The position numbers were made by a program, and so were the translations under genes. A DNA stretch of 64,000 nt from Bacteroides caecigallinarum. GTDB taxonomy: Bacteria > Bacteroidota > Bacteroidia > Bacteroidales > Bacteroidaceae. The notes beneath the pieces were generated by a model. That model did no database searches. It was not told where the DNA came from and worked only from the letters and a program-made list of their open reading frames with translations. Position 1 is the stretch's first letter. Each line of letters starts with the position of its first letter. Location: the NCBI RefSeq assembly GCF_016901995.1, contig NZ_JACJLE010000015.1, positions 1 through 64,000 of the forward strand, read 5' to 3'. This document shows, piece after piece, positions 54,288 to 61,407 of this stretch.

Positions 54288-54623
54288 TTAAAATACCGCT
54301 ACAGATTTTCGTATATTATCCAAAATGGCAGACAACTTGCTATCATGTCTGGCCATCTGCATATTATATGCAGACTGCATATTAATCCAAATGTAAGCAG
54401 GAATATCTGTTGCTGCTTCTATCTTAAGAGCCGTATCAGTCGTTATAGGTCTTTTGCAATTTATAATCTCATTAAATGCAGTATATGCCATACCTATAAT
54501 AGCAGCGAATTTACGCTGCGAAATGCCACGTGCCTCAAGTTCATCTTTAAGCATCTCTCCGGGATGTACTGGCATAGATGGAACCAATTCGTATGGGGCA
54601 TAGATTTTCTTTGATGTATCCAT
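54288..54623 (-). CDS. higA: HigA-type antitoxin
   Basis: A 111-residue antitoxin of the HigA/VapI family. The XRE helix-turn-helix is RGISQRKFAAIIGMAYTAFNEIINCKRPIT (about 33-62), preceded by MPVHPGEMLKDELEA. Such proteins block the HigB toxin and repress their own operon. It follows the toxin gene by 6 bp, the toxin-first order typical of higBA. Confidence 0.92.
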   Translation of the reverse strand: MDTSKKIYAPYELVPSMPVHPGEMLKDELEARGISQRKFAAIIGMAYTAFNEIINCKRPITTDTALKIEAATDIPAYIWINMQSAYNMQMARHDSKLSAILDNIRKSVAVF

Positions 54624-54629
54624 ATTTAC

Positions 54630-54947
54630 TTATTTATAATGGTTACTTATTTCCAATAATCGACATACAGTTATTATCTGCTCGCCCATTTCTTCTCTAA
54701 CAGTAAACTCAAGACGATACTTACGGTTTACTCTAACTGACGAAATACCTTCCTTATCTCCATGCAATGCTTCATAATTTAAAGCATTGAAACGGAATAA
54801 ATCGGTTATGGTATTAGCTGAAATAATAGTAAACACAGCTTTCTGGTATCCTCTTATGACCTCTGGCTGATAGCGATGTTTTCTATCATTCGTATGACCA
54901 TTTTCAAATAATTCACGCAGATATTCCTTGTCAAACTCAATATACAT
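54630..54947 (-). CDS. higB: HigB/RelE-type toxin
   Basis: A 105-residue toxin of the RelE/HigB superfamily, predicted to cleave mRNA on the ribosome. Typical parts are the helix near the start (YLRELFENG), the RFNALNYEALHGDKEGISSVRVNRKYRLEF core, and the ending LLEISNHYK with the His-Tyr-Lys pattern of this subgroup. It is the first gene of the pair, and the operator lies upstream. Confidence 0.88.
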   Translation of the reverse strand: MYIEFDKEYLRELFENGHTNDRKHRYQPEVIRGYQKAVFTIISANTITDLFRFNALNYEALHGDKEGISSVRVNRKYRLEFTVREEMGEQIITVCRLLEISNHYK

Positions 54948-54971
54948 TAATCTTTATATTATTGTCTGACA

Positions 54972-55011
54972 CAAAGATAGTTGTTTTATTTATATTCACC
55001 AAATAAGTGAA
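54972..55011 (-). promoter_or_regulatory. higBA promoter with operator
   Basis: On the minus strand TTTG (55003-55000), 20 bp, TATCTTTG (54979-54972), a perfect promoter. The inverted repeat TTCAC (54995-54999) and GTGAA (55007-55011) with a 7-bp centre covers the -33 box, a natural site for HigA autorepression. Confidence 0.75.
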
Positions 55012-55034
55012 CATATAATCGTGACAATTATTTT

Positions 55035-57680
55035 TTATAACCATTTTACAAATTTTCTTATATACCAATTCTTTATCATCTGTGTGAGAACACAGTAGGA
55101 CAACAATATTCCAAAGAGCCATGGGAAATAACTCAAAGGCAGCGGCTGTAATCCTATGGCACTTCCGAAACTGCTGAAAGGTATGAACAGACCGATGGCA
55201 ACAATTATCACTGTAAGGCATCCGACCTGCCATGATGAACGGCTCTGTATGAAAGGTATCTTGCGGGTTCTTATCATGTGTACAATAAGAGTCTGCGACA
55301 ACAGTCCTTCCACAAACCAGCCTGACTGGAACAATGCCTGATGTTCCACAGAGTTACATCCGAAAACATACCACATCACTACATATGTCAGTATATCGAA
55401 TATGGAGCTTATAGGCCCTATGTACATCATGAAACGACTCAAATCAGAAGCATCCCAACGACGAGGTTTCTTTAGATATTCCGCATCCATCTTATCGAAA
55501 GGTATTGTGGTCTGCGACACGTCATACAGCAAATTCTGTATCAGCAGATGAATAGGCATCATAGGCAGGAAAGGCAGAAACGCACTGGCAACCATCACAC
55601 TGAACATATTACCGAAGTTGGAACTTGCAGTCATCTTTATATACTTTGTAATATTACCGAAAGTCTTTCTGCCTTCAAGCACTCCGTCTTCAAGTACCAT
55701 AAGATCTTTTTCCAACAGAATGATATCCGCACTCTCCTTGGCAATATCAACAGCGGAATCAACAGATATACCTATATCCGACTGGCGCAATGCTGCCGCA
55801 TCATTTATTCCGTCTCCAAGGAAACCTACCGTATTATCCTGCTCCTGAAGAAGAGTTATAATACGTGTCTTCTGCATCGGTGTAAGTTTTGAGAATACTG
55901 TAGCTTTGGCTACGGCAGTTCTCTGCTCTTCATCTGACATTGAATCGAATTCCGGTCCGGTAACAGAGTTTGCAGTATCAATACCTACCTGACGGGCGAT
56001 GGTACGCACAACGGCATCATTATCTCCGGAAAGGACTTTCACCTCCACACCATGCTCATGCAACTGACGGATAGCATTAGCAGCCGATGGTTTCGGTGGG
56101 TCAAGGAAAGCCAGATATCCTATCAGAACCATATCGTTTTCATCGTCAATACAGAAATCAGATTCTTTATCGAGAAAACTCTTCTGAGCCACAGCAATAA
56201 CCCTCATTCCCTGACGGTTCATTCTCTCACTTATCTCGCGTGCCTTATCCTTCAATTCTACAGTCAGCGGATGTACGTCACCGGCAAATTCTGCATGCGA
56301 GCATATTTCAAGCATTTCTTCCACGGCTCCCTTGGTTATAATCTGACGTTTTCCCTGAGTATCCTCCACCACTACCGACATGCGGCGACGTGTAAAATCG
56401 AAAGGTATTTCATCTACTTTACGGTAATTATCTTTCAGATATTCAAGCGAAAGGTCTTTCACGTGCGAAAGAATAGCCTTGTCCATAAGGTTTTTCAGTC
56501 CGGTCTGGAAGAAACTGTTGAAATAGGCATGACGCAGGATACGCTTGTTCTCGTCGTTGCTGCCATCGGCATTGATATATTTTTCAAGGACTATCTGGTC
56601 GCAAGTCAATGTACCTGTCTTGTCCGTACACAGAATGTTCATTGCTCCGAAATTCTGAATGGCATTAAGGTCTTTCACGATGGTTTTCTTTTTCGACATA
56701 GCAACGGCTCCTTTAGACAAGTTGGCAGTAACAATCATAGGAAGCATCTCAGGAGTAAGGCCTACAGCCACAGATACTGCAAATATGAAAGCCTCAAGCC
56801 AATCGCCTTTGGTAATACCGTTAACAAGAAAAACAAAAGGAATCATCACAAGCATAAAGCGTATGAGCAGGAAGCTGACCTTACTGATCCCCTTGTCGAA
56901 GGCTGTAGCGGCACGATGTCCTGCTATACTGCGCGCAATAGTGCCAAGATATGTATTATTTCCTGTAGCAATGACTATACCTACACCGGAACCGCTCACC
57001 ACATTAGAGCCCATGAAACAGATATTACCCAGTTCCACCACACTGCCACTTTTTGCGCCCTTACAGTCCGGTGTTTTTTCTATAGGATCCGATTCTCCAG
57101 TCAGCGATGCCTGACTTACGAACAGGTCTTTAGCCTCAACAATTCGCACATCGGCTGGAATCATATCTCCGGCAGCTATTCTCACTACATCACCAGGAAC
57201 CAGTTCAGTAATGCTTATCTCACATGTATCATCATCGTCCTGCCTTATTACACTGCAAGTATTGGTTACCATCTTCAGTAAGGCTTCACTCGAGACATTT
57301 GCTTTCCACTCCTGCCAGAAACGAAGTATCGAACTTGATACAACCATTACAGATATGATTATTATGGCAGTCCAGTCCTGCTCACCCGGAGCAGCAAGAG
57401 CTACATCAAGAATAAACGAAACAATGACCAATATGGTAAGAACACCTATAAATGGATTTATGAACGCCTTGACAAAAACTGATATAGGATTTTTCTTTTT
57501 CTCATGTTCCACCTCGTTCGCTCCATACTCGAAACGGCGGATTTCCACTTCTTCAGCAGAGAGCCCTCGCGGGTTGGTCTGAAAATAGTTGAATACTGAG
57601 CCTACAGGCTGTGAAGCAGCAAGAAATACTTTCTCTGCATTAAAAGCTGAATTTGGTCCGAATTTTTTCTTCCTCAACAT
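55035..57680 (-). CDS. mgtA: Magnesium-translocating P-type ATPase
   Basis: An 881-residue P3B-type ATPase of the inner membrane that drives magnesium uptake with ATP. The phosphorylated Asp353 lies in LCTDKTGTLTC. It also has the TGES-type LTGESDPIEKTP, the hinge GDGINDAAALRQSDIGISV, and about 10 membrane helices (pairs near 65-110, 270-330 and six after 680). Length is typical. It lies 124 bp downstream of the sensor kinase gene, and the gap carries a -7 box and five phased repeats, so it is very likely controlled by that two-component system, perhaps in response to low Mg2+. Confidence 0.96.
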   Translation of the reverse strand: MLRKKKFGPNSAFNAEKVFLAASQPVGSVFNYFQTNPRGLSAEEVEIRRFEYGANEVEHEKKKNPISVFVKAFINPFIGVLTILVIVSFILDVALAAPGEQDWTAIIIISVMVVSSSILRFWQEWKANVSSEALLKMVTNTCSVIRQDDDDTCEISITELVPGDVVRIAAGDMIPADVRIVEAKDLFVSQASLTGESDPIEKTPDCKGAKSGSVVELGNICFMGSNVVSGSGVGIVIATGNNTYLGTIARSIAGHRAATAFDKGISKVSFLLIRFMLVMIPFVFLVNGITKGDWLEAFIFAVSVAVGLTPEMLPMIVTANLSKGAVAMSKKKTIVKDLNAIQNFGAMNILCTDKTGTLTCDQIVLEKYINADGSNDENKRILRHAYFNSFFQTGLKNLMDKAILSHVKDLSLEYLKDNYRKVDEIPFDFTRRRMSVVVEDTQGKRQIITKGAVEEMLEICSHAEFAGDVHPLTVELKDKAREISERMNRQGMRVIAVAQKSFLDKESDFCIDDENDMVLIGYLAFLDPPKPSAANAIRQLHEHGVEVKVLSGDNDAVVRTIARQVGIDTANSVTGPEFDSMSDEEQRTAVAKATVFSKLTPMQKTRIITLLQEQDNTVGFLGDGINDAAALRQSDIGISVDSAVDIAKESADIILLEKDLMVLEDGVLEGRKTFGNITKYIKMTASSNFGNMFSVMVASAFLPFLPMMPIHLLIQNLLYDVSQTTIPFDKMDAEYLKKPRRWDASDLSRFMMYIGPISSIFDILTYVVMWYVFGCNSVEHQALFQSGWFVEGLLSQTLIVHMIRTRKIPFIQSRSSWQVGCLTVIIVAIGLFIPFSSFGSAIGLQPLPLSYFPWLFGILLSYCVLTQMIKNWYIRKFVKWL

Positions 57681-57728
57681 TGTTCTTTCTTTTTTCAGCG
57701 TTACACATCATGGTTAAATTTCACGCTG

Positions 57729-57736
57729 CAAAGGTA
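57729..57736 (-). promoter_or_regulatory. -7 box of mgtA
   Basis: TACCTTTG on the minus strand is a perfect -7 match, 48 bp before the ATG. No TTTG stands at -33. That place is taken by the 11-bp repeats, as expected for an activator-dependent promoter. Confidence 0.75.
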
Positions 57737-57748
57737 GTGTGGAGACGT

Positions 57749-57799
57749 TTAGAACAGTGTTAGAAGACTATTAGAACGGTATTAGAATTCCATTAGAAC
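57749..57799 (-). promoter_or_regulatory. Five 11-bp repeats, predicted response-regulator binding site of mgtA
   Basis: TTAGAAC or a one-base variant starts at 57749, 57760, 57771, 57782 and 57793, every 11 bp without exception. On the mgtA strand the unit reads STTCTAA plus 4 bp. The nearest copy ends 12 bp upstream of the -7 box. Tandem 11-bp repeats over the -35 region are how PhoB/PhoP/OmpR-type regulators bind. The regulator encoded at 59172-59861 is of this type. Confidence 0.8.
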
Positions 57800-57804
57800 A
57801 ATAT

Positions 57805-59175
57805 TTAAAGATGCTCCATTTCGACCACGAATGTTGTTCCCTTTCCCTCATCGGACAATACGTTTATTTTACCCTGATGAAGATTTACTATCTTCTGGGC
57901 CAGGGCCATACCTATACCATGACCTACCGCAACATGTTCCTGCTTACCTCTGTAAAACAGTTTGAACATGTTCTGCTGCTCATCATCGGAGAGTCCCGCT
58001 CCATTGTCGGACATACGGACTACTGTCCATTTGTTCCAAAACGAAATCTGCACAAATGAAGTCCTGTCCGGTGAGTACTTGCAATTATTCTCTATCAGAT
58101 TTGAGAAAGCGATACTGAGAAGATATGAGTTTCCGCTGACGGTGACAAAACGGTCATCATCCGTTTCCTGTTCATCAAAAACCAGTTCAATCTTATATTC
58201 AGGGTGCGCCCTGAGAATACATTCGCGCACATCAAGCAGAAGTTCGTCAAGACGTATTTCCTGCATACTTATCTGCTCCTTACCATAATCAGCCTTGGCA
58301 AGATTAAGTAGTCCGTCTATCAGACTGTTCATCCTGCGCGCATCGTTCATCACATTGTCAAGTGCATCCCTGTACTGCTGCTGAGTACGCTCTTTCTGAA
58401 GTGTTATTCCCAGCTCTGCCATCAAAGCCGCAAGCGGAGTACGCAGTTCGTGCGACACATTGCTTACAAACATCTTCTGCGAATTGAAAGACTCTTCAAG
58501 CCTTGAAAGCAAATCGTTGAATGTAGTTGCCAGTTCGCCAAGTTCATCCTTTTCGTTCTTGACAGGCAAGCGGCGACTGATACTTGTAGCTGAGATATTC
58601 TCTGCCTCTGACACAATATCACGGATTGGCTTTAATGCCGCACGCGAAAGATAATATCCCGAAACGAACAAAAGACTCAGTCCGATAACAAACAATACTA
58701 TAAGTGCATTAAGAAGAGAGGAGAGATTATCATATCCATATCCGTCATACGCAGCTGCTGTAACCACATACTTTCTTCCTCCATAGTCATAAAGCATACC
58801 TATACACTGATAACCGTCAACATAAAACTCCATATCGCCATCAGTCACTATGGTCTGTATCATAGCGCTGTCCTCCTTTATTATATCGTTCTGCACTGCA
58901 TCATGATAGAGCATACGGAATGATGTGTCATACACAGCCACTTCCACCTCATTGATAAACTTGCGGTTATTAAGATATATAGACTGCATCACTTCCGAGT
59001 CCACCTGCCCTCCCAAGAAAAGATGAGCCTTTGTCACAGCCTCGCTCCTGAGGTCATGAAAAAAAGTTTTGCTCCGGATATGCTCGCTCGCCACATATAC
59101 CAATGACAAGCATAGCGCGAAAACAGCTGCTGTTACAAGCGAATTTTTAAGAGTTAGTGCGGTTCTTATCTTCAT
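57805..59175 (-). CDS. Sensor histidine kinase
   Basis: A 456-residue inner-membrane kinase. It has one helix near residues 12-30, a periplasmic sensor region of about 120 residues (35-150), a second helix (about 152-174), HAMP (about 175-225), the dimerisation domain with His242 in FVSNVSHELRTPLAAL, and the ATPase domain (NLIENNCKYS, DNGAGLSDD, GHGIGMALAQ). The periplasmic part has several acidic residues (DVDSEVM, KEDSAM, DGDMEF), which would suit a cation sensor. It overlaps the regulator gene by ATGA, and its stop is 5 bp from the mgtA repeats. Confidence 0.94.
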   Translation of the reverse strand: MKIRTALTLKNSLVTAAVFALCLSLVYVASEHIRSKTFFHDLRSEAVTKAHLFLGGQVDSEVMQSIYLNNRKFINEVEVAVYDTSFRMLYHDAVQNDIIKEDSAMIQTIVTDGDMEFYVDGYQCIGMLYDYGGRKYVVTAAAYDGYGYDNLSSLLNALIVLFVIGLSLLFVSGYYLSRAALKPIRDIVSEAENISATSISRRLPVKNEKDELGELATTFNDLLSRLEESFNSQKMFVSNVSHELRTPLAALMAELGITLQKERTQQQYRDALDNVMNDARRMNSLIDGLLNLAKADYGKEQISMQEIRLDELLLDVRECILRAHPEYKIELVFDEQETDDDRFVTVSGNSYLLSIAFSNLIENNCKYSPDRTSFVQISFWNKWTVVRMSDNGAGLSDDEQQNMFKLFYRGKQEHVAVGHGIGMALAQKIVNLHQGKINVLSDEGKGTTFVVEMEHL

Positions 59176-59861
59176 AGCGGTTTATCAGTCAGAATAAATC
59201 CCATTCCTGGTTTTGTGTGTATAAGTTTGGTATCGAAATCCTTGTCTATCTTCTTGCGCAGATAGTTTATATAGACATCAATGAAGTTTGTTCCAGTGTC
59301 GAAATGAGTGTTCCAAACCTTCTCGGCTATCTCCATACGGCTTATCACCCTTTCCGGGTTTTCCACCATATAGACAAGCAGGTTATATTCTTTAGGAGAC
59401 AATTTTATCTGTACACCGTTTCTTGTTACTTCGCATGTATTAAGATTGATTGATATGTCAGAATATGACACAGAGTCCTGCCTTACAGTCTGTGGCGATG
59501 AATATCTTTTCAGCAATACCCTGATACGTGCGTTAAGTTCCCTGAAATCGAATGGTTTCAGCATATAGTCGTCTACTCCGGCATCAAAACCGTCAAGTTT
59601 ATCATCGGTAGAACCAAGAGCCGTAAGCATAAGCACCGGTACATCCGGATTTATTTTCCTTATCTCCTTGCATAAACCGAAACCGTCAAGCCCGGGAAGA
59701 ACGATATCCGAGATCACCAGATGAAACTCATTTGAGCGGAAGAGACGTAAACCCATCTCTCCATCATATGCCACCATCACACTATAGCCATTCTCTTCAA
59801 GCCCGGCCTTCAGCAAGTCGGCTACACGCTTCTCATCTTCTACTATCAATATACTTTGCAT
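59172..59861 (-). CDS. OmpR-family response regulator
   Basis: A 229-residue regulator. The receiver domain has ILIVEDEKRVADLL, phospho-acceptor Asp52 (VISDIVLPG), Thr in MLTALGS and Lys102 (MLKPFDF). The C-terminal winged helix (about 128-226) has LSPKEYNLLVYMVENPERVISR and TNFIDVYINYLRKKID. Members bind direct repeats about 11 bp apart, and such an array lies upstream of mgtA on the same strand. A -7 box TATCTTTG (59892-59885) is 24 bp before the start. Confidence 0.95.
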   Translation of the reverse strand: MQSILIVEDEKRVADLLKAGLEENGYSVMVAYDGEMGLRLFRSNEFHLVISDIVLPGLDGFGLCKEIRKINPDVPVLMLTALGSTDDKLDGFDAGVDDYMLKPFDFRELNARIRVLLKRYSSPQTVRQDSVSYSDISINLNTCEVTRNGVQIKLSPKEYNLLVYMVENPERVISRMEIAEKVWNTHFDTGTNFIDVYINYLRKKIDKDFDTKLIHTKPGMGFILTDKPL

Positions 59862-59884
59862 AGCACGTTTTTTATTGTTTTAGG

Positions 59885-59892
59885 CAAAGATA
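59885..59892 (-). promoter_or_regulatory. -7 box of the two-component operon
   Basis: TATCTTTG on the minus strand stands 23 bp before the ATG at 59861. The place of a -33 box overlaps palindrome array D, so a protein bound there could affect this promoter. Confidence 0.65.
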
Positions 59893-59904
59893 ATATTAAT
59901 AAGA

Positions 59905-59966
59905 AAAACGCCTCGTCGTTTTAATTAAAATAACAAAGCGTTTTAATCAAAACGACAGGGCGTTAA
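59905..59966. repeat. Palindrome array D: 22-bp units
   Basis: CGTTTT starts at 59917 and 59939, and CGTTAA at 59961. AAAACG starts at 59905 and 59949, with AAAATA at 59927. All are 22 bp apart. Together they form palindromes such as CGTTTTAATCAAAACG and a long hairpin AACGCC...GGGCGTT with 14 of 16 pairs. The array lies between the rpsO terminator and the two-component promoter. Confidence 0.85.
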
Positions 59967-60012
59967 AAAAAATGAGTTATCACCCATTTTAGTTCGGAAG
60001 ATAACTCATTTC
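59963..60012 (-). terminator. Terminator of rpsO
   Basis: On the minus strand AATGAGTTATC (60010-60000) pairs with GATAACTCATT (59981-59971), followed by a run of T. Confidence 0.88.
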
Positions 60013-60037
60013 TAAATTTCCGTGCAGCAAGTAATAA

Positions 60038-60307
60038 TTACTTACGCAAGCCAAGCTCTTTAACGATAGCACGATATCTTTCGATGTCGCGATCCTTCAG
60101 GTAGTTAAGTAAAGCACGACGCTTACCTACCAAAGTTGTAAGAGCTCTTTCAGTACTATAATCTTTTCTGTTGAGCTTCATGTGCTCAGTCAGGCGAGAA
60201 ATACGGTATGAAAACAATGCTATCTGCGATTCAGCTGATCCAGTATCAGTGTTAGACTTTCCGTACTTTTCAAAGATTTCTTGTTTTTTAGCTGCGTCTA
60301 AATACAT
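60038..60307 (-). CDS. rpsO: 30S ribosomal protein S15
   Basis: An 89-residue ribosomal protein that binds 16S rRNA in the platform of the small subunit. It has the typical GSAESQIALFSYRISRLTEHMKLNRKDYSTERALTTLVGKRRALLNYLK and ends YRAIVKELGLRK. Monocistronic, with its own promoter and terminator. No gene for polynucleotide phosphorylase is adjacent, unlike in E. coli. Confidence 0.98.
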   Translation of the reverse strand: MYLDAAKKQEIFEKYGKSNTDTGSAESQIALFSYRISRLTEHMKLNRKDYSTERALTTLVGKRRALLNYLKDRDIERYRAIVKELGLRK

Positions 60308-60351
60308 AATTTTGACTGTTTTTAAAATGTATAAATTTGATTTGCGGGTGC

Positions 60352-60383
60352 AAAGATACTAACAATCTTTATATTAGACAAAA
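60352..60383 (-). promoter_or_regulatory. Promoter of rpsO
   Basis: On the minus strand TTTG (60383-60380), 20 bp, TATCTTTG (60359-60352): a perfect consensus. The leader is about 40 nt. The remaining gap to 60493 holds no other gene. Confidence 0.88.
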
Positions 60384-60493
60384 TATAATGGACTTTTTTT
60401 TCCTGTTTCTGAATAAAATACACGAATATGTCCGCCTATTAATTAAAATATATTCAATATCTTTACGATGTTTAATAAAAGAGAAACGCCATT

Positions 60494-61288
60494 ATGCACA
60501 AATTCATAACAATCATACTGATAGTAATATTGCCAATATTAGACATAAATGCAATAAACTATACGCCAGATTATAATGATACAATACAAGATTTCCGTCC
60601 CGATAACGAAAATGAATTTAAATTCAATGCCAAGCAATTAATAGCTCCGGGCATACTTATAGCAGCTGGTTCTTTGGGAGTGTGCAACAAAGGATGGTTT
60701 CACAAAAACATAAATACCAAGGTAAAAGACAGATTACAGGATTGGCGTAGAGATAAAAGATTTAAGGCTGACGACTATATACAATACTTACCATTAGTGG
60801 CACATCTTGGTCTGAGTGCTTGTGGTGTAGAAGCAAAGACATCATATAAAGAACGTATAGCGGTGATAGCCACATCGTATATCGCTCTTGGCATAATTGT
60901 TAACGGTACTAAATATACTGTCAAGAAATTACGTCCTGACAGCTCAAAGAGGAATTCATTCGTATCAGGACATACTGCCACCGTATTTATGGGAGCTGAA
61001 CTTGTAAGAACAGAATATAAAGACGCGTCACCGTGGTATGGTATAGGAGCATATACCATTGCAACAGGAGTAGGATTTCTCAGGCTATATAACAACCGCC
61101 ATTGGGTGAGTGATGTTATAGCCGGAGCCGGTGTGGGGATACTCAGTGCACGTATCGGATATTGGCTTTTACCTTTAGAGAAAAAACTGTTCGGATGGGA
61201 TAATAAGGAAAACCGTACGCTGGTAGCCGTTCCTTATTATCAGCCTGACACCAAATCTTTGGGAGCGTCATTCAGTATGGTTTTCTAA
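60494..61288 (+). CDS. PAP2 superfamily phosphatase
   Basis: A 264-residue membrane-associated phosphatase. Motif 1 is Lys140 to Arg147-Pro148 (KYTVKKLRPD), motif 2 Ser158-Gly-His160 (FVSGHT), motif 3 Arg197, His203 and Asp207 (RLYNNRHWVSD). It has a signal-like N-terminus and about five hydrophobic segments. Bacteroides LpxF, the lipid A 4'-phosphatase that gives resistance to cationic peptides, is of this family. An undecaprenyl-diphosphate phosphatase is the other option. I cannot separate them by motif. Confidence 0.9.
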   Translation: MHKFITIILIVILPILDINAINYTPDYNDTIQDFRPDNENEFKFNAKQLIAPGILIAAGSLGVCNKGWFHKNINTKVKDRLQDWRRDKRFKADDYIQYLPLVAHLGLSACGVEAKTSYKERIAVIATSYIALGIIVNGTKYTVKKLRPDSSKRNSFVSGHTATVFMGAELVRTEYKDASPWYGIGAYTIATGVGFLRLYNNRHWVSDVIAGAGVGILSARIGYWLLPLEKKLFGWDNKENRTLVAVPYYQPDTKSLGASFSMVF

Positions 61289-61373
61289 AAAACAAATACC
61301 ATATTGAGCAATATTCACTTCTAAAAAATATAAAAACCATAACGCATTATACCTGTCTTTCAATGAAAAATAG

Positions 61374-61381
61374 TAAATTTG
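61374..61381 (+). promoter_or_regulatory. -7 box of typA
   Basis: TAAATTTG matches TAnnTTTG and stands 27 bp before the ATG at 61408. No clear -33 box. Confidence 0.5.
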
Positions 61382-61407
61382 CAGCCAATAATATATAGGT
61401 ATATAGT

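Noticed and set aside
56052-57281. Long open frame of 409 codons opposite mgtA
   Set aside because: It is the antisense shadow of a clear P-type ATPase, with no family pattern, Cys/His-rich composition and no promoter.
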